This document shows, in pieces, positions 4,952 through 10,171 of a stretch of 10,171 bases of DNA. Under the pieces are notes generated by a model. That model was not told the DNA's origin. It made no database searches and saw only the letters and a list, made by a program, of their open reading frames with translations. The DNA is from Candidatus Staskawiczbacteria bacterium. GTDB lineage: Bacteria; Patescibacteriota; Minisyncoccia; Minisyncoccales; Staskawiczbacteraceae. Where the stretch lies: contig VGLO01000028.1 in assembly GCA_016866675.1 (NCBI GenBank), positions 1-10,171 of the forward strand, read 5' to 3'. Within the stretch, counting starts at the first letter, position 1. Every line of letters starts with the position of its first letter. The position numbers and the translations under genes were made by a program.

Positions 4952-7101
4952 TATTCCAAGTGAATTTTTTCTGAAAATTTATCCACCCTTTCTCTTAACA
5001 GGGGGTGGTTTTTTAATTCTGGGTCTTCCTTTAAAATTTCTTTGGCAACTTGCTGGGTTTTTTCAACTAAAAATATATTACCCAGACCCTGCATAGCAAT
5101 ATCTCCAATACCCCATTGACTAGTGCCATATAACTGTCCGGGACCCCTAATTTCTAAATCTTTTTGAGCTAATTCAAAGCCATTATTTGAGGCGACTAGT
5201 GCCTTTAATCTTTTTCTATTAAGCTGATCAGGAGAAGTGGTAAACAAAAAACAATAAGACTGAATATCTGACCTGCCAACTCTTCCTCTAAATTGATGTA
5301 GTTGTGATAAACCAAATCGTTCTGCTCCTTCAATCATCATAACAGTTGCTCTTGGCACATCAATTCCAACTTCAATAACAGAAGTTGATATTAAAATATC
5401 AGCATCGCCATTTTTAAAATCCAACATTATTTGCTCCTTTTCTTTTGGTTTCATTTTACCGTGAAGCATCGCAACCTTTAAATCAGGAAAAACATCTTTT
5501 GACAATATTTCGTATTCCTCTTTAACAGCTTTTACGTCGCTAAAAATTTTACTTTTTATTTTATTGTACTGTTGAACCGAAGTTGAATGGTTTAATTCAT
5601 CTTCATTCGGCTGTTTTATTTCTATTCTGGGACAAATTACGAAAACGCCCTTTCCGCCTTTTACTTCTTTCCTAATAAAGTTATAGGCATCATTCCTTTG
5701 AATGGGCTCAACAATAATAGTTTTGATAGGTTTTCTATTCTTTGGCATTTCTTTAATAATTGACAAATCCAAGTCTCCATAAATTGTCAAAGCCAATGTT
5801 CTTGGTATTGGGGTTGCTGTCATTGAAAGAAGATGGGGAATTGAACCCTTAGATTTTATTAACTTTGACCTCTGCTCAACTCCAAATCTATGTTGCTCGT
5901 CAACAACAACAAACACCAAGCTTTTAAATTCAATGCCTTTTTGAATCAGAGCATGAGTTCCAACTAAAACATCTATCTGGCCGTTTTTTAAATCCTCCAA
6001 AAGAGTTTGTCTTTTTGTTTTAAACTCTTCTTTTCTGAAAATGATAGCTTCCTTGCCTGTTAGAAGGCCTACTGAAACATTAAAATTAGACAATAAATCT
6101 TTTATAGTTTTGTAGTGTTGGTTAGCTAAAATTTCTGTTGGAGCCATAAAAACAACTTGGTGTCCCTTTTTTACAACATTCAAAGCAGACATTGTGGCAA
6201 CCACTGTTTTTCCAGAACCAACATCTCCTTCAAGTAAACGCGACATTGGTATTTCTTTTTCTAAATCCATTAAAATTTGAAAACTACACTGTTTTTGTGA
6301 ATCTGTTAACTGAAATGGGAGTGACTTAGTAAATTTTTTCATTAACTCAGAATCCATTGGGCAAGATACCGCTTTTTTTTGGATAAGCTTGAATTTTTCT
6401 TTTAAAATTGCCAATTGAAGCAAGAGAAGTTCTTCAAAGGAAAACTTAGCCTTGGCAGCGTCAGCTGACTCAAATGAGTCTGGAAAATGAACCTGCCATA
6501 ATGCTTTTTTTGCTTCAAGTAATTTATATTTTTTTAAAACCTCTTTAGGTAATATTTCAGGAAACTTATTATAAAAATCAACCAACAATGGCTTTATAAT
6601 GTATCTCAACCACCTGCTTGTTAATCCTCTTGTTTCAGGATAAATGGGTACAATTCTGCCCGTATGAGTCATACTATGGCTTTCTGTTAGTTCATCTAGT
6701 CTTTCGTGAACCGGATTATTAAAATACAACCCTTCCTTGCCAAGACTTATTTTTCCTGCCAAACAAACAAAGTCATCCTCTTTGAAAGTTTTTGCCAAGT
6801 ATGGCTGATTAAACCAAACTGCTCTAATTGAACCACTATCATCCTCAATTACAATTTCAACAATATCCATCCATTTTCTGTAGGTTCTTGTATGTTTTAC
6901 CTCCAGAATCTTTCCCTTTACACAAAAGCTGTATCCAACTTTTACTTTACTAATATCAACAACATCTGAAAAATCCTCATACCTTGAGGGTATATAAAGC
7001 AACAAATCTTCAATTGTATGGATTCCTAATTTTTTTAGTCTTTTTTGATAGTTTTGCCCAATCTTTGGAACTAATTCAACTGGAGTATCTAAAGTTAACA
7101 T
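4951..7101 (-). CDS. recG: ATP-dependent DNA helicase RecG
   Basis: Superfamily 2 helicase that reverses stalled replication forks and moves Holliday junctions. At 716 residues it is close to the usual length (E. coli 693). Domain order: an N-terminal helix-hairpin-type start (VELVPKIGQNYQKRLKKLGI, 8-27); an OB-fold wedge domain (about 58-150); helicase domain 1 with TDSQK (266-270), Walker A GDVGSGKT (292-299), DEQH box (401-404) and SMTATPIPRTLA (426-437); helicase domain 2 with STSVIEVGIDVP (572-583) and QFRGRVGRS (603-611); and the RecG C-terminal region with FELAQKDLEIRGPGQLYGTSQ (642-661 and on). A charged insertion of about 40 residues near 497-540 is longer than in E. coli. There is no Shine-Dalgarno site before ATG 7101. 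It is convergent with the glycosyltransferase and shares one base with the repeat between them. Confidence 0.98.
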   Translation of the reverse strand: MLTLDTPVELVPKIGQNYQKRLKKLGIHTIEDLLLYIPSRYEDFSDVVDISKVKVGYSFCVKGKILEVKHTRTYRKWMDIVEIVIEDDSGSIRAVWFNQPYLAKTFKEDDFVCLAGKISLGKEGLYFNNPVHERLDELTESHSMTHTGRIVPIYPETRGLTSRWLRYIIKPLLVDFYNKFPEILPKEVLKKYKLLEAKKALWQVHFPDSFESADAAKAKFSFEELLLLQLAILKEKFKLIQKKAVSCPMDSELMKKFTKSLPFQLTDSQKQCSFQILMDLEKEIPMSRLLEGDVGSGKTVVATMSALNVVKKGHQVVFMAPTEILANQHYKTIKDLLSNFNVSVGLLTGKEAIIFRKEEFKTKRQTLLEDLKNGQIDVLVGTHALIQKGIEFKSLVFVVVDEQHRFGVEQRSKLIKSKGSIPHLLSMTATPIPRTLALTIYGDLDLSIIKEMPKNRKPIKTIIVEPIQRNDAYNFIRKEVKGGKGVFVICPRIEIKQPNEDELNHSTSVQQYNKIKSKIFSDVKAVKEEYEILSKDVFPDLKVAMLHGKMKPKEKEQIMLDFKNGDADILISTSVIEVGIDVPRATVMMIEGAERFGLSQLHQFRGRVGRSDIQSYCFLFTTSPDQLNRKRLKALVASNNGFELAQKDLEIRGPGQLYGTSQWGIGDIAMQGLGNIFLVEKTQQVAKEILKEDPELKNHPLLRERVDKFSEKIHLE

Positions 7102-7123
7102 ATTTATATACTATCTAAAAAAT

Positions 7124-7129
7124 ATTATA
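7124..7129 (-). promoter_or_regulatory. Possible recG -10 element
   Basis: A perfect TATAAT on the minus strand sits 22 bases before the recG ATG, directly after the T-run of the upstream gene's terminator. No good -35 is visible because that position falls in the terminator hairpin, so this is a weak call. It would give a leader of roughly 15 bases. Confidence 0.35.
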
Positions 7130-7155
7130 AAAAAAAGCCCCGTTACTACGGAGGC
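7129..7155 (-). terminator. Terminator of the zinc-ribbon gene, overlapping its last codons
   Basis: On the minus strand GCC(T)CCGT (7155-7148, one bulged T) pairs with ACGGGGC (7143-7137) around AGTA, followed by eight T (7136-7129). The left arm is the final Pro-Pro codons of the gene, and the loop overlaps the rest of its TAG stop codon. It separates the gene from recG. Confidence 0.75.
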
Positions 7156-7703
7156 TTCTGTGAAAGCAGTTTCTTTTGCTTTCGCCATTCGCGCTGCCAG
7201 CAATTGTGGCCCAGTGGCTTGCCATTCTTTTCTGCAACAATTCTTTCAATCTTTCCACACTGGCACATGCCCTTATGCTGATCATTATAACAACTGCGGC
7301 AGATTGGACCTTCGGCCAATCTTTTATGAACCTGCCTTTTATTGGTACATGAAGAGCACTTTTCCTTGCGATATTCATGATTTTTTGCACACTCGCTGCA
7401 AAAGCGCTCTTTAAACTCCTGCTCAACAGGTTTTTTGAATCCACACCAATGACAGCTCTTATCTTCCCTTGAGCTATGGGCATCTTTAGGATTTCTTCTG
7501 CCGCAAGCAGGACAACGAATGGGATAGAGCCTTTTGATTGTACGAAGAACTGGCTTCCTTAACTTCTTACATCCAGAACACTGCTTGTGATAAAAGGGAT
7601 CCTTTTCATGGCATCGCACGCACACAAATCTACCCGTATGATTGCTTTTGTGAAGCTTCCTGAAATTTCTGCATTTTTCATTTTCGCAAATTCCAAGTTT
7701 CAT
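7146..7703 (-). CDS. Tandem zinc-ribbon protein (185 aa) of unknown function
   Basis: Not a family I can name. It has 19 cysteines in 185 residues, arranged as repeated knuckles: C6/C11 with C28/C31, C42/C45 with C64/C67, C84/C87 with C102/C105, C116/C119 with C135/C138, and C147/C149 with H166/C168. This gives five probable zinc ribbons or treble clefs with 14-18 residues between knuckles. The protein is very basic, with a C-terminal tail rich in Arg, Lys and Trp (CWQREWRKQKK), so binding to DNA or RNA is plausible but inferred. There are no membrane or catalytic motifs. ATG 7703 is preceded by a strong GGAGG (7716-7712), unlike recG just downstream. GC is moderately raised (26 of 60 bases in 7201-7260). 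It has its own promoter and terminator, so it is a single-gene unit between recG and another small gene. Confidence 0.85.
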   Translation of the reverse strand: MKLGICENEKCRNFRKLHKSNHTGRFVCVRCHEKDPFYHKQCSGCKKLRKPVLRTIKRLYPIRCPACGRRNPKDAHSSREDKSCHWCGFKKPVEQEFKERFCSECAKNHEYRKEKCSSCTNKRQVHKRLAEGPICRSCYNDQHKGMCQCGKIERIVAEKNGKPLGHNCWQREWRKQKKLLSQKPP

Positions 7704-7750
7704 GTTTTGCCTCCATTCTGCTTTTTATGTAAAAGAACTATACCGGTGAT

Positions 7751-7759
7751 ATTATAACA
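7751..7759 (-). promoter_or_regulatory. Extended -10 promoter of the zinc-ribbon gene
   Basis: TGTTATAAT on the minus strand (7759-7751) is a perfect extended -10 (TG-n-TATAAT). No convincing -35 stands 17 bases upstream. The predicted start gives a leader of about 40 bases containing the GGAGG site. Confidence 0.5.
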
Positions 7760-7768
7760 ATAAATAAT

Positions 7769-7799
7769 AAAAAAGTCCTCATAATAAAGTATGAAGACT
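7769..7799 (-). terminator. Terminator of the small gene at 7798-7992
   Basis: On the minus strand AGTCTTCATA (7799-7790) pairs along ten positions, one of them G-T, with TATGAGGACT (7783-7774) around CTTTAT, followed by a T-run (7774-7769). The hairpin starts inside the TAG stop codon, again with no gap between gene and terminator. Confidence 0.8.
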
Positions 7800-7992
7800 A
7801 TTGATATGACCTGCTAATTTCAACTATGTTTCTTGATTTTAAAACCTCTTGAATATTACTTTTTGCCTTTTTTAAGGCATCAACCGCAACCAAATTACCA
7901 GTGGCGCCAATTTGTTTGCTTATTGTGCGATCTATCGCATCTGCAATAATTTCAATAGTGGTTCTTTCAATTCCATTGGTATTTTGATCCAC
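7798..7992 (-). CDS. Small protein of unknown function (64 aa)
   Basis: Not recognised. GTG 7992 is chosen as start because AAAGGGGG stands about five bases before it. The longer frame opening at TTG 8058 has no ribosome site, and that TTG is part of the -35 element. The protein (VDQNTNGIERTTIEIIADA...) is probably mostly helical, with an Ile/Ala-rich first half and a Lys-rich second half (ALKKAKSNIQEVLKSR), and without Cys, Trp or membrane segments. It stands alone between the nrdAB operon terminator and its own terminator, with its own TTGACC promoter. The strong ribosome site and private promoter resemble the accessory genes at 853-1838. Expression looks likely from these signals; the role is unknown. 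Confidence 0.65.
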   Translation of the reverse strand: MDQNTNGIERTTIEIIADAIDRTISKQIGATGNLVAVDALKKAKSNIQEVLKSRNIVEISRSYQ

Positions 7993-8029
7993 ATTAACCC
8001 CCTTTAAAGAGCACCTAATTGACACATAT

Positions 8030-8058
8030 AAAATAACACAAAAAAAGTTTAAGGTCAA
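8030..8058 (-). promoter_or_regulatory. Promoter of the small gene at 7798-7992
   Basis: On the minus strand TTGACC (8058-8053), a 17-base spacer and TATTTT (8035-8030) precede the GTG by about 37 bases. The -35 is the same as in promoter P1 (398-403). Confidence 0.6.
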
Positions 8059-8059
8059 A

Positions 8060-8089
8060 TAAAAAAAGTGGCGCTTTGGCGCCGTTTTT
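8060..8089. terminator. Bidirectional terminator closing the nrdAB operon
   Basis: GGCGC (8070-8074) pairs with GCGCC (8079-8083) around TTTG. There is a run of A on the left (8059-8067, a T-run for minus-strand transcripts) and GTTTTT on the right. It stands 14 bases after the nrdB stop codon. Confidence 0.85.
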
Positions 8090-8102
8090 AATTAGTAATT
8101 AA

Positions 8103-9128
8103 TTACAAAGAATGGTTTTGGTCTGGTTGCAGAGGCAGTTCTTGCTTTTTTGTATGACCTGAATCAACTTCGTATTTTGTATTTTGTTGCTCAAAAAAGT
8201 TTACTAATTCCAAAACATCTGTTGCCGTACTCATCCACTTTGCTGGATTTGTTACGTTATACTGTTTTGGCAAACCCAACTCCTGCAATCTTCTGTCTGC
8301 TACGTACTGCACGTACTGATTTACATAATCTGCATTTAATCCCAAGATTCCATTTGGAAATAAATCCTTGTTATAAGCATTTTCTATTCTTACCCCCTCA
8401 ATAATAAGTTGTCTTATTTCATTGGCAAACTCTTCTGTTAAAAGCTCTGTATTTTCTTCTAAAACCGCTTGTATTAAGTTAATACCAAATTTTAGGTGCA
8501 AAGACTCATCTCTTAAAACCCAGTCAATCATAGAGCCAAAATTTCTCAATTGATTTCTTTGCCTAAATGATAAGGAAACCATGAATCCAGAATAAAACCA
8601 AATTCCTTCCATAACAATATTAGTTGCCACTAAGTTTCTTATAAAATCTTTTTTACCTTCTGGGGTTTCAATATCTAAATGGTCTTCTGTCATTCTTTTC
8701 ATGTAAGTCATTACAAATTTTTCTTTTTCAATCATTGAAGGGGTTTCCAAATGCACATTAAATATTTTTTCTCTATCAAAAGGAAAGGTTTCTAAAACAT
8801 ATTCAAAAGCAACGCAGTGATTTGCCTCTTCCCACATCTGCTTTGCCAAATACAAGTGAGCTTCAGGACTTTTTAAATACGGATAAATTCCCAAAGCAAT
8901 TGACCTGTTAACAATCAATTCGGCAGGATTAAAAAAGGCCATGGTAAACTTTACGGCATGTCTTTCGTCCTCGGTCATTTTTGCCCAGTCCTCTAAATCC
9001 TCTTTTAGAGCAATTTCATGGGGAAACCAAGTATTTCTTACGGCTTGATTATATAAGTCATAAGCCCATTGATATCTAATTGGGTGAAGATTTACATCTT
9101 CTGGCGAAGCTTTACCTAATATTGGCAT
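8103..9128 (-). CDS. nrdB: Ribonucleotide reductase class I beta subunit, class Ic-like (Phe at the radical Tyr site)
   Basis: Ferritin-like R2 subunit that stores the oxidising equivalent used by NrdA to reduce ribonucleotides to deoxyribonucleotides. At 341 residues it has normal length. Six metal ligands are visible: E70 (FFNPAE), E101 and H104 (WEEANH), E174 (VMEGIW), E208 and H211 (DESLH). The position four after H104, which is Tyr122 in E. coli, is F108 (HCVAF). Ligand spacings 31, 3, 73, 34 and 3, with Phe at +4, are those I recall for Chlamydia trachomatis R2 (E89, E120, H123, F127, E193, E227, H230). Class Ic enzymes use a Mn(IV)/Fe(III) centre instead of a tyrosyl radical, so that cofactor is inferred here. 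ATG 9128 lies four bases after the preceding gene, with no Shine-Dalgarno site. It is last in the operon. R2-like ligand-binding oxidase is less likely given the nrdA context. Confidence 0.95.
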   Translation of the reverse strand: MPILGKASPEDVNLHPIRYQWAYDLYNQAVRNTWFPHEIALKEDLEDWAKMTEDERHAVKFTMAFFNPAELIVNRSIALGIYPYLKSPEAHLYLAKQMWEEANHCVAFEYVLETFPFDREKIFNVHLETPSMIEKEKFVMTYMKRMTEDHLDIETPEGKKDFIRNLVATNIVMEGIWFYSGFMVSLSFRQRNQLRNFGSMIDWVLRDESLHLKFGINLIQAVLEENTELLTEEFANEIRQLIIEGVRIENAYNKDLFPNGILGLNADYVNQYVQYVADRRLQELGLPKQYNVTNPAKWMSTATDVLELVNFFEQQNTKYEVDSGHTKKQELPLQPDQNHSL

Positions 9129-9132
9129 ATTT

Positions 9133-9438
9133 TTATTTATTATTTTTTTCTAAATACTCCTTGAAATTTTTGACATATTTTTCTGTTGTATCTTTATTTT
9201 CCATAATGAAATTTCCCTGCAATACATCGTCGGCTTGCTCTGCCCAATTATTTAAAAGATTCATTTCATTATCTGATGCCCCACTCTCTGATGTTAAGTT
9301 TATTTTTGCTAAAACCACCATATTTAATTCATCATTTGAAATATTACCTCTCTCAGCTAAAAATCTAGCATAATTTACACCATTAGTAATTTGAACCATC
9401 GAAAACTTTTTTTCGTACTTTATTTCTCTGTTTTCCAT
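9133..9438 (-). CDS. Small protein of unknown function (101 aa) between nrdA and nrdB
   Basis: Not recognised. It is an acidic, Asn-rich, probably helical protein (MENREIKYEKKFSMVQITNG..., ending KNFKEYLEKNNK) without Cys pairs or membrane segments. It starts at ATG 9438, 11 bases after the nrdA stop codon, and ends four bases before nrdB, so it is certainly made from the RNR transcript. There is no Shine-Dalgarno site, as in its neighbours. It does not look like NrdI (flavodoxin), NrdH (glutaredoxin-like) or NrdR (zinc ribbon plus ATP cone). The position suggests a link with RNR assembly or control, but this is context only. Motifs that could help a search are VQITNGVNYARFLAERGNIS (residues 15-34) and NEMNLLNNWAEQADDVLQGN (about 57-76). 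Confidence 0.8.
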   Translation of the reverse strand: MENREIKYEKKFSMVQITNGVNYARFLAERGNISNDELNMVVLAKINLTSESGASDNEMNLLNNWAEQADDVLQGNFIMENKDTTEKYVKNFKEYLEKNNK

Positions 9439-9449
9439 AAATTAAAATT

Positions 9450-10171
9450 TTATTGGCATCCGTCACAAGTAAAATTTTCTTGTGGGTCTGATGGCATATG
9501 AACCTTATAAAGCTTACCATCAATTACTTTTTCTTGGTAGTGGTTATTTAGTTTTTGAGAAATAACTGGTTCAACTTTTTGTTCTGTTTTTTGAGTTTCT
9601 ATTTTTAAATTTGTATTTTCATTTTGCATTTTGATATTTGAATTTTGAGGTAGTGATATTTGAGTTTGCACATTACTAAAAATCTGCTTTGAAATTTGTT
9701 GCACAGGTTCCACTAAAGGTTTTCTATCTAATACATCTGTAATTTTTTCAATAATTGTTTCTTGAGTTTCAACAGAAGCAATATTTTGTGAAGTCTCAAT
9801 GACAATTGACTCTGTTTTTTTAAAAGCAGATGCAAACCCTGTCTTTCCCATTTGAGCTGATTTATTTACCGCCACGGTACTTTGTTCGGCTCCATGACGA
9901 GGCTTCATATGTAAATAATAGGTAGACTTTAATCCTTTTCTCCAAGCAGTAGTGTAAATATCCATGGTTTTTTCAATATCTCTATCCTCTAAATACATAT
10001 TTCTGGATAATGCCTGATCAACCCACTTTTGAGCACGAGCAGCCACTTCAATGAAGGCATATGGAGAAACAGAAAAAGAAGTTTTGTAAATTTCTCTAAT
10101 ATGAACTGGTATCTCATCAATTGAAGATATATCTCCCTGAAGCTCAATAATTTTACCTTTTACTTTATCCA
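9450..10171 (-). CDS. nrdA: Ribonucleotide reductase class I alpha subunit, C-terminal part (runs off the window)
   Basis: Catalytic subunit that reduces nucleoside diphosphates; 239 complete codons are visible and the frame is open to the window edge. The visible start reads DKVKGKIIELQGDISSIDEI, matching the NrdA region before the final barrel. AARAQKWVDQALSRNMYL follows, equivalent to the DRQ.-.IDQSQSLN stretch. Next comes TTAWRKGLKSTYYLHM, whose YY pair equals Y730/Y731 of E. coli in the radical path. The protein ends in CDGCQ, the redox-active Cys pair that re-reduces the active site. Between the YY pair and that CxxC lie about 150 residues of Gln/Asn/Lys/Thr-rich, low-complexity sequence, against about 23 in E. 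coli, a very long flexible tether. The active-site cysteines and any ATP cone are outside the window. It is the upstream gene of an operon with the 101-residue protein and nrdB. Confidence 0.95.
   Translation of the reverse strand, partial: DKVKGKIIELQGDISSIDEIPVHIREIYKTSFSVSPYAFIEVAARAQKWVDQALSRNMYLEDRDIEKTMDIYTTAWRKGLKSTYYLHMKPRHGAEQSTVAVNKSAQMGKTGFASAFKKTESIVIETSQNIASVETQETIIEKITDVLDRKPLVEPVQQISKQIFSNVQTQISLPQNSNIKMQNENTNLKIETQKTEQKVEPVISQKLNNHYQEKVIDGKLYKVHMPSDPQENFTCDGCQ

Noticed and set aside
7993..8058. Longer form of the 64-residue protein from TTG 8058
   Set aside because: The TTG is part of the TTGACC -35 element, and the Shine-Dalgarno site points to GTG 7992.
9080..9373. Plus-strand 97-residue hydrophobic frame
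   Set aside because: It is the antisense of nrdB and the 101-residue gene; its hydrophobicity comes from complementary AAN/GAN codons.
1..10171. CRISPR array or insertion sequence with transposase
   Set aside because: No regularly spaced repeats, no transposase or integrase frame, and no terminal inverted repeats were seen.

Overview
The window reads as a chromosomal segment of a Patescibacteria/CPR bacterium, most likely of the Parcubacteria group. It is AT-rich and densely packed with small intergenic gaps. It carries the 20-base palindrome CCTGCCTGCCGGCAGGCAGG, which I recall as a scattered repeat in Parcubacteria genomes. Its ValRS and TsaD look like CPR-type versions. The standard genetic code fits every intact gene. 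All twelve visible stop codons, counting the broken small gene, are TAA or TAG.

Layout. (1) Positions 1-356, minus strand: the N-terminus of valyl-tRNA synthetase, cut by the window edge. (2) Positions about 398-1892, plus strand: an accessory block with visibly higher GC and strong Shine-Dalgarno sites. It has two promoter-to-terminator units. The first holds one broken small gene; the second holds four small unknown genes. The second unit's terminator lies inside the 3' end of tsaD. (3) Positions 1835-2953, minus: tsaD, with a promoter placed so that its transcript should be leaderless. (4) Positions 3048-3205: a partial copy of the tRNA-Glu 5' end interrupted exactly by the 20-base palindrome, then the intact tRNA-Glu(UUC), then (3229-4761, plus) a membrane family-2 glycosyltransferase. 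(5) Positions 4730-4951: a 38-base perfect direct repeat flanking 146 bases of hairpin-rich sequence between the convergent glycosyltransferase and recG genes. (6) Positions 4951-7101, minus: recG. (7) Positions 7146-7992, minus: two independently transcribed small genes, one encoding a protein of about five tandem zinc ribbons and one unknown. (8) Positions 8103-10171, minus: a class I ribonucleotide reductase operon, nrdA (C-terminal part), a 101-residue unknown protein, then nrdB, closed by a strong terminator.

How the genes relate. valS, tsaD, tRNA-Glu, recG and nrdAB are housekeeping functions: tRNA charging, t6A modification, fork repair and dNTP synthesis. The housekeeping genes with visible upstream sequence, and the glycosyltransferase, lack a recognisable Shine-Dalgarno site. 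The small accessory genes have clear ones and promoters of their own. This contrast suggests two translation-initiation styles and a different history for the accessory genes.

The strongest points for follow-up are: the palindrome inserted in a tRNA-Glu fragment; the NrdB with Phe in place of the radical Tyr and ligand spacing matching Chlamydia class Ic; the unusually long NrdA C-terminal tether with a small protein encoded between the two subunits; the pair of related small proteins, one of which is broken by a TGA; and the 38-base repeat unit.
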